6,665 nt of DNA from an uncultured Blastocatellia bacterium (GTDB taxonomy: Bacteria > Acidobacteriota > Blastocatellia > Pyrinomonadales > Pyrinomonadaceae). Positions 1 to 6,064 of the stretch are shown here, one piece after another. Positions within the stretch are counted from its first letter, which is position 1; each line of letters starts with the position of its first letter. The stretch is from positions 1-6,665 of the forward strand of contig CAMLLD010000135.1 in assembly GCA_946480785.1 (NCBI GenBank), given 5' to 3'. The position numbers and the translations under genes are program-made. The notes beneath the pieces are model-generated. The model was not told the origin of the DNA. It did no database searches and saw nothing but the letters and a program-made list of their open reading frames with translations.

Positions 1-68
1 TCCTCTTCTCTAACTTCTCTTTATATAAGGATCATAGCGTGCGATTCGTCCGCCTCTGCGGGAGACGC
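1..68 (-). other. tRNA operon downstream spacer, presumed leader of tuf
   Basis: Read on the minus strand, this is the sequence directly downstream of tRNA-Thr(GGT). It contains no recognisable coding sequence and no hairpin plus T-tract terminator. It ends in the purine-rich stretch AGAGAAGAGGA at the window edge, which could be a ribosome binding site for a gene starting just outside. In E. coli and many other bacteria the same four tRNAs are co-transcribed with an elongation factor Tu gene, so tuf is the expected neighbour. The gene itself is not visible, so this is inference from gene order. Confidence 0.35.
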
Positions 69-143
69 TGGAGCCCGCGATGAGATTTGAACTCATGACC
101 TCCTCCTTACCAAGGAGGCGCTCTACCCCTGAGCTACGCGGGC
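69..143 (-). tRNA. tRNA-Thr (anticodon GGT)
   Basis: A full cloverleaf can be drawn. The acceptor stem is GCCCGCG/CGCGGGC, the anticodon stem is CCTCC/GGAGG around the loop TTGGTAA, and the T arm is ATGAG-TTCAAAT-CTCAT. The discriminator base is T and the CCA end is genomically encoded (positions 69-71). The anticodon GGT lies at 109-111 and reads ACC and ACU codons. It is the last tRNA of a four-gene minus-strand operon and corresponds by position to E. coli thrT. Confidence 0.97.
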
Positions 144-172
144 CCGAATCATCCCAAGAGCGCCATGAAACG

Positions 173-248
173 TGGAGCGGGCGACGAGATTCGAACTCGC
201 GACCCTCAGCTTGGAAGGCTGATGCTCTACCAACTGAGCTACACCCGC
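173..248 (-). tRNA. tRNA-Gly (anticodon TCC)
   Basis: The acceptor stem is GCGGGTG/CGCCCGC with one G-T pair. The D arm begins GCTCAGTTGGTAGAGC, the anticodon loop is CTTCCAA, and the T arm is GCGAG-TTCGAAT-CTCGT, with one G-T pair. CCA is encoded. The anticodon TCC lies at 213-215 and reads GGA and GGG codons. It is the third gene of the operon, 29 nt before tRNA-Thr(GGT), and corresponds by position to E. coli glyT. Confidence 0.97.
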
Positions 249-255
249 CCTTCAA

Positions 256-290
256 ATCTCAACCCTGAGATCCTTAGACAAGATCTCAGG
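256..290 (-). repeat. Alternative-hairpin spacer between tRNA-Tyr and tRNA-Gly
   Basis: The 43-nt spacer holds a perfect 9-bp inverted repeat, CCTGAGATC (264-272) and GATCTCAGG (282-290), with a 9-nt loop. The core TGAGAT (266-271) is also complementary to a second ATCTCA at 256-261 across a 4-nt loop. The middle segment can therefore pair with either neighbour but not both at once. No T-tract follows the 9-bp hairpin on the minus strand, so it does not look like a classical terminator. A processing or pausing signal in the polycistronic tRNA transcript is possible. Confidence 0.6.
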
Positions 291-291
291 C

Positions 292-379
292 TGGTGCAGG
301 GGGGAGGATTCGAACCTCCGTAGGGCGTGAGCCCGCCGGGTTTACAGCCCGGTGCCATTAACCACTCGACCACCCCTGC
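292..379 (-). tRNA. tRNA-Tyr (anticodon GTA)
   Basis: This is a class II tRNA of 88 nt with the long variable arm expected for bacterial tRNA-Tyr (GCGGGCTCACGCCCTAC region). The acceptor stem is GCAGGGG/CCCCTGC with discriminator A and an encoded CCA. The anticodon stem is CCGGG/CCCGG around the loop CTGTAAA, and the T arm is GGAGG-TTCGAAT-CCTCC. The anticodon GTA lies at 343-345 and reads UAC and UAU. It is the second gene of the operon and corresponds by position to E. coli tyrU. Confidence 0.97.
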
Positions 380-396
380 ATCTGGTAATTATGCCG

Positions 397-472
397 TGGA
401 GCCGGCGAAGGGACTTGAACCCCCGACCCTCTGATTACAAATCAGATGCTCTACCAACTGAGCTACGCCGGC
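397..472 (-). tRNA. tRNA-Thr (anticodon TGT)
   Basis: The acceptor stem is GCCGGCG/CGCCGGC, the anticodon stem is TCTGA/TCAGA around the loop TTTGTAA, and the T arm is GGGGG-TTCAAGT-CCCTT, the last pair being G-T. The discriminator is T and CCA is encoded. The anticodon TGT lies at 437-439 and reads ACA and ACG. It is the promoter-proximal gene of the operon and corresponds by position to E. coli thrU. Two threonine isoacceptors thus flank Tyr and Gly, exactly as in the tufB operon. Confidence 0.97.
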
Positions 473-511
473 GTGCTACAGAGCAAAATAGCGCAATCCG
501 ACAAAATGCGG

Positions 512-540
512 ATACTACCAAGCGACCTACAAAAACGCAA
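512..540 (-). promoter_or_regulatory. Sigma70-type promoter of the tRNA operon
   Basis: On the minus strand, a -35 TTGCGT (535-540) and a -10 TAGTAT (512-517) are separated by exactly 17 nt. The segment after the -10 begins CCGC, a GC-rich discriminator like those of stringently controlled stable-RNA promoters. The predicted start near 505 leaves a leader of about 30 nt before tRNA-Thr(TGT). The promoter lies in the 186-nt gap (473-658) between the tRNA operon and the divergent secreted-protein gene. I found no equally good promoter for that gene, only a -10-like TAAGAT at 591-596. Confidence 0.7.
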
Positions 541-644
541 GTCGCGCTCTGAATTACAGATAACGAACGCCAAATCGATGTCATCCGTGTTAAGATTGCT
601 CCGCCTCACGCACTTCCGAAACGCCCCTAAACACCTCGTATCCA

Positions 645-650
645 AAGGAG
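645..650 (+). promoter_or_regulatory. Ribosome binding site deciding the start of the 659 gene
   Basis: AAGGAG stands 8 nt before the ATG at 659. The open frame runs further upstream, to 446 inside the tRNA-Thr(TGT) gene, but only the 659 start has a strong Shine-Dalgarno match and begins directly with a signal peptide. Confidence 0.8.
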
Positions 651-658
651 ACTCGGAC

Positions 659-1666
659 ATGTCACGGCTTAACTTCTCTTCGTTGCTTCTGCTTTCGTTT
701 CTGTTGCTGTCGCTCCCGATTTTAGCGGCCGCGCAAACCGCACTACCCACACCGCAAGTCATCGCTCCAGCCGCCAAACAGCCGCTCGAAGTCGCGGGCC
801 ACTCGAAACTTTATTGCGCGGGTTACATCCGGCTTCAACGCCTGCCGCACCTGCCCGAGATCGTCGGCGCGCTCGAGGAACAGGAACAACGCACGTTCTC
901 CGACAATGAGATCGTCTACATCAACGCCGGCTCGCAGCAAGGTATAAAAGAAGGACAGACGTTCCAGATCATTCGCCCGCGCGGCGACGTCAAAGGCGTG
1001 CATCGCGAGAAGAAAGCTTTCCTGGGCACTTACATTCAGGAAGTCGGCCAGTTGACGGTGGTTCATGTCCGCGACAACGTGTCTGAAGCGCAGGTCGTGA
1101 CCTCGTGCGGCGACGTGGTAATGCTCGGCGATCTGTTGACGGAGATTCCGGATCGCGTTTCACCGTTGCAGCGCACCGAGGGCGACATCGATCGCTTCGC
1201 CGCTCCGACGAACAAGCAGAAGGGCCGTTTGATGATGGCGAAGGACAGCCGCGAGATGGTGGCGAACAACGACGTCGTCTACATCGATCTCGGCGTCGAA
1301 GACAACGTCAAACCCGGCGACTACCTCACGATCTATCGTCCGTTAGGCACCGGCAACATCACGCGTGTCGACGACGAAGAACAGGCCCGCAATCGCGCTA
1401 CCGGTTTCCAAAGCGATCGCTTTCGTGGCGGCGGCTTTTCAAGTGAAGGCACGCGCGCGAAAGACAAAACCGCGTTCGTGAACGCCGAAGGACGTTATCG
1501 TTATCGCCCGATCACGACGCGCGAGATCAAGAAGCATCGTCCGCAGATGCCGCGCAAAGTCGTGGGCGAGATGGTGATCATTGACGTGCAGACGAGAACG
1601 GCGACCGCAGTGATCACGCGTGTGGCGGGCGAAGTTCATACGGGCGACTGGGTGGAGATTCAATAG
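659..1666 (+). CDS. Secreted protein with duplicated FlgT-like beta domain, function unknown
   Basis: The protein has 335 residues. Residues 1-25 form a signal peptide (basic n-region, leucine-rich core, cleavage probably after AAA at 23-25), so it should be periplasmic or cell-surface. The mature part contains two related modules. In module 1, EIVYIN at 84-89 leads to GIKEGQTFQIIRP (95-107), followed by a VGQLTVVHV strand (129-137) and GDLLTEI (157-163). In module 2, DVVYID at 205-210 leads to NVKPGDYLTIYRP (216-228), followed by VGEMVIIDV (302-310) and TGDWVEI (328-334). This 'glycine-turn, then GD-strand' pattern resembles the C-terminal domain of flagellar protein FlgT and LysM-associated secreted proteins of deltaproteobacteria and acidobacteria. 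That resemblance is from memory. About 70 polar, basic residues (230-299) are inserted inside module 2. Two cysteines (C53, C150) could form a disulfide. Its final 53 bp overlap the 3' end of pgsA. The reading frame is secure; the function is unassigned. Confidence 0.88.
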   Translation: MSRLNFSSLLLLSFLLLSLPILAAAQTALPTPQVIAPAAKQPLEVAGHSKLYCAGYIRLQRLPHLPEIVGALEEQEQRTFSDNEIVYINAGSQQGIKEGQTFQIIRPRGDVKGVHREKKAFLGTYIQEVGQLTVVHVRDNVSEAQVVTSCGDVVMLGDLLTEIPDRVSPLQRTEGDIDRFAAPTNKQKGRLMMAKDSREMVANNDVVYIDLGVEDNVKPGDYLTIYRPLGTGNITRVDDEEQARNRATGFQSDRFRGGGFSSEGTRAKDKTAFVNAEGRYRYRPITTREIKKHRPQMPRKVVGEMVIIDVQTRTATAVITRVAGEVHTGDWVEIQ

Positions 1667-2369
1667 CCGCGTCAAGCGAAGGTTTGTTCCGCGGGTTCTG
1701 TTTGAAGCCGCGATAAAACGCACTGAAGTACCCGTACATCGAAGCGCACGCTGAGATCACGACCAGCCACAGCATCGCTCTGCCCGCGGTGTAGAGCAAC
1801 ACCTGCCAGTCAGTGCCGGTTGTTGGTTCAGGGCCGGTCAGGTGGTCCCACGCCGTGCGTAACTCCGGCACCGACCAAAACTCGATTGCCGGAAACGGCC
1901 GGCCGAAGTTTGCGACCGGCGGCCGACCGGCGACGCTCGAAGCGATCAGCAGCGCCACCGTCACTACCTGGGCCAACATTTTGAACTTGCCCATCTTCGA
2001 CGCCGAGATCACCACGCCCTCGACAGCGGCAACCGAGCGCAAGCCAGTCACCGCAAACTCCCTGCCGATGATGATCACCACTGCCCACGCCGGCGCGAGT
2101 TGATTCTCGACCAGCGAGATCAACGCCGCCGATATGAGTAGTTTGTCGGCAATCGGATCGAGCAGTTGGCCCAGGCGTGTGACTTGTCCACGACTGCGCG
2201 CGATGCGTCCATCGAGATAGTCAGTCAGCGCCGCGCCCAAAAACATCACCACGCCGAGTATGTGCCGCGGCACGCCGAACCAGTTTTCGGAAAACGGCGT
2301 CAGTAAGACGACGACCAGCAGCGGCACGATGAAGATCCGCAATAGCGTTAGCGCGTTGGGCAGATTCAC
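1614..2369 (-). CDS. pgsA: CDP-diacylglycerol--glycerol-3-phosphate 3-phosphatidyltransferase
   Basis: This inner-membrane enzyme makes phosphatidylglycerophosphate from CDP-diacylglycerol and glycerol-3-phosphate, the committed step to phosphatidylglycerol and cardiolipin. The complete CDP-alcohol phosphotransferase signature is present: D-YL-DG-RI-AR-x8-G-QLL-D-PIA-D, spanning residues 50-75 from the GTG start, with all the metal-binding aspartates. Several hydrophobic segments surround it. I chose GTG at 2369 because it gives MNLPNALTLLRI, the canonical PgsA N-terminus, and sits just behind a promoter-like sequence. A TTG at 2408 would add 13 residues (264 instead of 251). The usual length is about 180-200. 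The excess lies in a loop of about 40 residues (147-188), an extra membrane segment (about 190-215), and a polar, proline-rich tail. The last 17 codons, plus the stop, fall antisense to the end of the 659-1666 gene. A paralogous CDP-alcohol phosphotransferase such as PssA is less likely given the N-terminus and the IIIGREF segment. Confidence 0.93.
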   Translation of the reverse strand: MNLPNALTLLRIFIVPLLVVVLLTPFSENWFGVPRHILGVVMFLGAALTDYLDGRIARSRGQVTRLGQLLDPIADKLLISAALISLVENQLAPAWAVVIIIGREFAVTGLRSVAAVEGVVISASKMGKFKMLAQVVTVALLIASSVAGRPPVANFGRPFPAIEFWSVPELRTAWDHLTGPEPTTGTDWQVLLYTAGRAMLWLVVISACASMYGYFSAFYRGFKQNPRNKPSLDAAIESPPSRPYELRPPHA

Positions 2370-2378
2370 GGTCTTGGC

Positions 2379-2408
2379 AGTGTAGGTCACAGATTGTGGA
2401 ACTTTCAA
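2379..2408 (-). promoter_or_regulatory. Candidate pgsA promoter, leaderless if correct
   Basis: On the minus strand, TTGAAA (2403-2408) and TACACT (2379-2384) are separated by 18 nt. A start site about 7 nt after the -10 falls near 2372, only about 3 nt before the GTG at 2369. The spacer contains the small dyad CACA-GAT-TGTG (2388-2398). If this promoter is right, the TTG at 2408 lies in the -35 box and cannot be the start codon. No other function for this stretch is apparent. The divergent gene at 2432 must also be expressed from here, but only a weak TTGGCA/TGGAAC pair (2374-2402, plus strand) is visible for it. Confidence 0.4.
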
Positions 2409-2431
2409 GACGCACCCGGTGAATAGCAGTC

Positions 2432-3343
2432 ATGAAGAAACTGTTCACCCTGCTGCCCTGTCTCTGCCTGCTGCTCTTCGCATCGTCCGCGCTCGCCGAC
2501 GATTCACGCGCGCAGGAAATCCTGAAACAAGCACGCGCCGCGATCGGCGGCGACGAGCGGCTGCAAAAGCTCGAAGCGCTGCACATCAACGGCCAGTATC
2601 GCCGCGTATTCGGCGATCGCCAGATGTCGGGCGAGCGAGAGATCAGCATCCTGCTGCCGAACAAATATCTCGTTGAGGACGCGATGAACATGGGCGGACT
2701 CAGCACGTCGATGATCAATACGCACGCGCTCGATGGCGAGCACGCGTGGAACGGATCGAGTGGCGGCGGTGGCATGGTGATTCGCTTTGGTGGTCCAGGC
2801 GGACAACAAGCAAGTCCCGAACAGATCGAAGCCGGACTGCGGCGGATCTACCAGGCAGAGTTCGCGCGTTACCTCCTGGCGATGACACTCGCAGCGCCGT
2901 CTTCCGTTGCTGTCGATTACAAATACGCCGGTGAGTCAGACGTCGATGGTGAGCCGGCTGACGTTTTAGATGTTAGTGGTCCAGACGGCTTTTCCGTGCG
3001 CTTGTTCTTCGATAAGAAGAGTCATCTGCCGTTGCTGCTGAGTTATCGTGGTCCAAAGCCCCGCATCGTGACGATGAGCCGTTCCGCGGGCGGCGGCGCG
3101 CCGAAAGTTGAAGACGTGCAAAAGGCTCGCGAAGAGGCGCAGAAGAAAATGCAAGCCGAGAATCCCGGCCCGCCGGAAGAGGTCGACTTCTACATTCGTC
3201 TCAGCGATCACAAGACAGTCGACGGCTTGACGTTGCCGTTCAAGCTGACGTTTCTCACCGAGAGCGAGGTCTCCGAAGAGTTTGAGATCTCGAAGTACCA
3301 GTTGAATCCGCAGTTCAAAGCCGACAAATTCGAGAAACACTGA
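2432..3343 (+). CDS. Secreted LolA-like (outer-membrane lipoprotein-sorting-like) protein, function unknown
   Basis: The protein has 303 residues. It starts with a clear signal peptide (KK n-region, hydrophobic core, ALA at 20-22 before DD) and no lipobox, so a soluble periplasmic protein is expected. The start is supported by GGTGA at 2419-2423, 8 nt upstream. The mature N-terminus RAQEILKQARAAIGG (26-40) followed by HINGQYRR (51-58), the late motif SDHKTVDGLTLPFKLTF (258-274), and the ending FEISKYQLNPQFKADKFE match my recollection of acidobacterial LolA/LolB-like beta-sheet proteins. Unusual parts are a glycine-rich stretch (109-124) and a charged helix (about 224-243) with a KAREEAQKKM core. 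Both cysteines are in the signal peptide. The stop codon overlaps the start of the TonB-dependent receptor (TGATG), so the two are probably translated together. I infer that it is a periplasmic partner of that receptor. The fold assignment is from memory and moderately sure. Confidence 0.88.
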   Translation: MKKLFTLLPCLCLLLFASSALADDSRAQEILKQARAAIGGDERLQKLEALHINGQYRRVFGDRQMSGEREISILLPNKYLVEDAMNMGGLSTSMINTHALDGEHAWNGSSGGGGMVIRFGGPGGQQASPEQIEAGLRRIYQAEFARYLLAMTLAAPSSVAVDYKYAGESDVDGEPADVLDVSGPDGFSVRLFFDKKSHLPLLLSYRGPKPRIVTMSRSAGGGAPKVEDVQKAREEAQKKMQAENPGPPEEVDFYIRLSDHKTVDGLTLPFKLTFLTESEVSEEFEISKYQLNPQFKADKFEKH

Positions 3344-5922
3344 TGCTCTTCCTGCTACTCCTGCTTCCGTGGCTCGTGCAGACGAATGCCACGCTGGAAG
3401 TGATCGTCAAAGATCCGTCCGGCGCGCTGATCAATAAAGCGCAAGTGCAACTCGTCAAAAACGGCAAGCCACAGTCGCTGGTCCAAACGAACCAGCGTGG
3501 CGAGGCGCGGTTCAATAAAGTCGCGCCCGGCCAATATCAAATCCACGTCGAAGCCGCGGGTTTCAAGCCGCAGGAAGTAAACGATCTGGATCTGGCGGCG
3601 GGTGCGAATCGCCGGGAGATCTTGCTGGAGATCGACCCGATCAAAGTCGACGTTGAAGTAGCTGACGAAGCGCAGGTACGAAACACCAATCCCAACGGTC
3701 CTGCGTTTTCAAACGTAATGACCGCGGAACAGATAGCACAACTTCCCGACGACCCGGACGAGTTTGAAAACGCCATCAACCAACTCGCTGGTCCAGGCGC
3801 GCAGATCCGCGTGAACGGATTTCGCGGTGGCAAGCTGCCGCCGAAGTCACAGATTCGCGAGATTCGTTTTCGCCTGAATCCTTACGCCGCCGAGAATCAC
3901 GATGCGGGCTTCGGCCTTGTCGACGTCATTACCAAACCCGGCGTTAACGACTGGCACGGCTCGTTCAACTTCGGCTTTCGCGACGAAGCGTTGAACGGCC
4001 GGCAAGTGTTCGCGCCGTTTCGCGGCCCGGAACAACAGCGTCGCTTCGGTCTCTCCCTCGATGGTCCACTCTGGAAGAACCACACTTCGCTGTTCCTGAA
4101 CGCCGACGGTTCGCTCTTCTTCGACGCGCGCCCGATCTTCGCAACCACTCCGAGCGGCGTGGTATCCGATCTCGCCTATCGCCCGTCGCGCCGGTTGAAC
4201 GTCGACGCGCGCGTCGAACACGTTTTGACTAAAACGCACACCGCGCGCTTTCAATTCCAACGCAACGCGGGTTTGCAAAACAATCTCGGCGTCGGCGATT
4301 TCGATCTGCCCGCGCGCGGCTACTCGCAGGACCAGACTGAATACATCGCGCGCTTCGCTGACTCGGGCGTGTTTGGCAAGAAGTTTTACAACGAAGTGCG
4401 TTTGCAAACACGCTTGCTCAACACCGACACGCGTTCGGTGAGTCTCGGCCAAACGATCCTCGTCCCCGGTGCTTTCAACGACGGCAGCGCGCAACGACGC
4501 GGTGGCCGGCGTCAAACCGAATTCGAGCTCGACGACAACGTCGACTACGCGCTCGAAAAGCACGGCGTCCGCTTTGGGGTGCAACTCGAAGCCGCTGGTT
4601 ACAAGAGCGACGATTCGACGAACGCCTTCGGCACGTTTCAATTTCCAGACCTGGCAGCTTTCGAAGCCGGACTGCCGACGCAGTTCACGCAACGCATCGG
4701 CGATCCGACGGTCAGTTATCGCCAATATCAATTCGGGTGGTACGTGCAGGACGATTGGCGCGTGCGCAAGAACCTGACGCTGAGTTACGGCGTGCGTCAT
4801 GAAGTGCAAAACCATCTCGACGACAAGTTCAACGTCGCGCCGCGTCTCGGTTTCGTCTGGTCGCCGAAGAAGAACGGCTCGATCACACTGCGCGGTGGCG
4901 CGGGCATTTTCTACGACTGGTTCGCCGCGCAGACTTACGAACAAACGCTGCGCGTCGATGGCGAGCGCCAGCGCGATCTCGTTATCACGAATCCGAGCTT
5001 TCCCAATCCATTCAGCGGCGGGCCGCAAACGATCCTGCCGCCGAGCCGCATTCAAGCTGACCCCGACTTGCAGGTTCCTTACGTGATCCAGACCTCGATT
5101 GGTCTGGAAACGAACCCGTGGAAACTGTTTCGCCTGATGACGAATTACCAGTACCAGCGCGGCGTGCATCTGCTCCACGGGCGCAATCTCAACGCGCCGA
5201 TAGCAGGCCTTGGGCGTCCGGATCCGACGGTGGGGAACATTACGAACATCGAGTCGTCAGCGTATCAGTCGAGTCATCGTTTGATGGTCGGCATCGGGCC
5301 GGCGAAGTTCGTGCAGGGGCTCTTCTGGAATATCAATTATTTATTTATGAGAAACACGAACGAGGCCGACAGCCCGTTCAGTCTGCCTTCGAACAACTTC
5401 AACTTGCGCGCGGATCGCGGCCCGGCGGCGAACGATATGCACCACCTGATCAGCGGGTTCGTCAGCAAGCGTTTGCCTCAAGGCTTCGCCATCTCGGCCA
5501 TCTTCCAGGCCACTTCCGCTTTGCCTTACAACATCACCACTGGCTTCGACGATAACGGCGACACGGTCATCAACGATCGCCCGTTCGGCGTCGGCCGCAA
5601 CAGCGCGCGCGGCGCCTCGCGTTGGGAGATCGGATCCCGTTTGAGTTGGGGACTCGACTTCGGACCGAATCAGCAACAGACGAATGCGGGACCGCAGATT
5701 CGTATGGTTCGCGTCGGTGGCGGCGATGGCGCGGCGGCGCCGGTGCTGCCGGGCGCGTCCACGAAGAAGTACCGCATGGAGTTCTACGCGCAGGCTTTCA
5801 ACCTGCTGAACCACGCCAACCTCGGCGCGTTTTCCGGCGTGCAAACCTCGCCTTTCTTCGGCCAGGCCACCTCGGCGCAACCGCCGCGTCGCTTCGAGAT
5901 CGGCACCCGCGTCAACTTCTAA
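3343..5922 (+). CDS. TonB-dependent receptor with carboxypeptidase-regulatory N-terminal domain
   Basis: This 859-residue outer-membrane protein should be a TonB-powered gated channel of the Oar/SusC-like kind common in acidobacteria. The substrate is unknown. In order: a short hydrophobic leader (1-13) with no basic residue; a CarboxypepD_reg-like beta sandwich (about 17-97, with VKDPSGALI and [13 protein letters not shown]); a compact plug-like region (about 123-199, with [17 protein letters not shown] and [10 protein letters not shown]); and a beta barrel to the end. Barrel landmarks are YVQDDW (467-472), the EF-loop-like [12 protein letters not shown] (736-747), FNLLNHAN (819-826), and a C-terminal strand ending in phenylalanine, as expected for BAM-dependent assembly. 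I found no cysteine. At 859 residues it is shorter than the roughly 1000-1200 usual for this group, and I see no convincing TonB box. The ATG at 3343 overlaps the upstream stop codon by one base and has only a weak Shine-Dalgarno, consistent with coupled translation. Confidence 0.92.
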   Translation: MLFLLLLLPWLVQTNATLEVIVKDPSGALINKAQVQLVKNGKPQSLVQTNQRGEARFNKVAPGQYQIHVEAAGFKPQEVNDLDLAAGANRREILLEIDPIKVDVEVADEAQVRNTNPNGPAFSNVMTAEQIAQLPDDPDEFENAINQLAGPGAQIRVNGFRGGKLPPKSQIREIRFRLNPYAAENHDAGFGLVDVITKPGVNDWHGSFNFGFRDEALNGRQVFAPFRGPEQQRRFGLSLDGPLWKNHTSLFLNADGSLFFDARPIFATTPSGVVSDLAYRPSRRLNVDARVEHVLTKTHTARFQFQRNAGLQNNLGVGDFDLPARGYSQDQTEYIARFADSGVFGKKFYNEVRLQTRLLNTDTRSVSLGQTILVPGAFNDGSAQRRGGRRQTEFELDDNVDYALEKHGVRFGVQLEAAGYKSDDSTNAFGTFQFPDLAAFEAGLPTQFTQRIGDPTVSYRQYQFGWYVQDDWRVRKNLTLSYGVRHEVQNHLDDKFNVAPRLGFVWSPKKNGSITLRGGAGIFYDWFAAQTYEQTLRVDGERQRDLVITNPSFPNPFSGGPQTILPPSRIQADPDLQVPYVIQTSIGLETNPWKLFRLMTNYQYQRGVHLLHGRNLNAPIAGLGRPDPTVGNITNIESSAYQSSHRLMVGIGPAKFVQGLFWNINYLFMRNTNEADSPFSLPSNNFNLRADRGPAANDMHHLISGFVSKRLPQGFAISAIFQATSALPYNITTGFDDNGDTVINDRPFGVGRNSARGASRWEIGSRLSWGLDFGPNQQQTNAGPQIRMVRVGGGDGAAAPVLPGASTKKYRMEFYAQAFNLLNHANLGAFSGVQTSPFFGQATSAQPPRRFEIGTRVNF

Positions 5923-5923
5923 C

Positions 5924-6013
5924 CTCTTTGGAGTGCGGCGGCTTGACGCCGCTTTAGTCCTGATCAGGCGCGATCGCGGTGAAAGCGGCGTCAAGCCGCC
6001 GCACTCCAAAGAG
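5924..6013. repeat. REPIN-like perfect 32-bp inverted repeat
   Basis: The arms at 5924-5955 and 5982-6013 are exact reverse complements over all 32 bp, separated by a 26-nt loop. Each arm read inward contains GGAG, then T, then GCGGCG-GCTTGA-CGCCGC, a 6-bp hairpin with a 6-nt loop. That is the layout of a REP element, a G(T/G)AG head followed by a palindrome. Two REPs facing each other make a REPIN. The loop itself consists largely of two adjacent 10-bp palindromes, CCTGATCAGG (5959-5968) and CGCGATCGCG (5969-5978). It begins one base after the receptor stop codon and ends 9 bp before the uvrA -35. In RNA it would be a very stable hairpin that could stop transcription or protect the 3' end of the upstream mRNA. 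Confidence 0.9.
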
Positions 6014-6021
6014 AGCTCGGC

Positions 6022-6050
6022 TTGCGGGGCGAAAATCCGTCCGCTAGAAT
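6022..6050 (+). promoter_or_regulatory. Candidate uvrA promoter
   Basis: A -35 TTGCGG (6022-6027) and a -10 TAGAAT (6045-6050) are 17 nt apart. Initiation about 7 nt after the -10 would fall near 6057, leaving only about 8 nt before the uvrA ATG, so the message would lack room for a normal Shine-Dalgarno. No SD-like sequence precedes the ATG. The promoter gives uvrA its own expression behind the REPIN-like hairpin. Confidence 0.55.
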
Positions 6051-6063
6051 GACGGGTTTTCGC
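6029..6063. promoter_or_regulatory. Operator-like dyad around the uvrA -10 element
   Basis: GCGAAAATCCGTC (6029-6041) and GACGGGTTTTCGC (6051-6063) are reverse complements at 12 of 13 positions; the odd position is a T-G pair. The 9-nt centre contains the TAGAAT -10 hexamer, and the right arm ends one base before the uvrA ATG. Such a dyad would suit a dimeric repressor covering the promoter. If transcribed from upstream, it would form a hairpin over the start region. I see no E. coli-type (CTGT-N8-ACAG) or Bacillus-type (GAAC-N4-GTTC) LexA box here. Confidence 0.55.
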
Positions 6064-6064
6064 T

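Noticed and set aside
22..33. TATATAA and TATGAT on the minus strand as an internal promoter before the presumed tuf gene.
   Set aside because: Neither has an acceptable -35 element at 16-18 nt, so I could not support it.
264..290. The 9-bp hairpin in the tRNA spacer as an intrinsic terminator.
   Set aside because: No run of T follows it on the transcribed (minus) strand, and terminating there would cut off two downstream tRNAs of a conserved operon.
80..552. Short open frames across the tRNA cluster on both strands.
   Set aside because: They translate tRNA sequence (for example SRRPL/SSNL peptides, common tRNA artefacts) and have no coding support.
446..658. An upstream extension of the secreted-protein frame, starting inside the tRNA-Thr(TGT) gene.
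   Set aside because: It would overlap a tRNA gene and place 71 residues before the signal peptide. The AAGGAG at 645-650 clearly marks 659 as the start.
3847..5178. A 443-codon open frame on the minus strand opposite the TonB-dependent receptor gene.
   Set aside because: It lies wholly antisense to a well-supported receptor gene. The product is arginine-, valine- and alanine-rich with no recognisable domain. Long antisense frames are expected in high-GC coding DNA.
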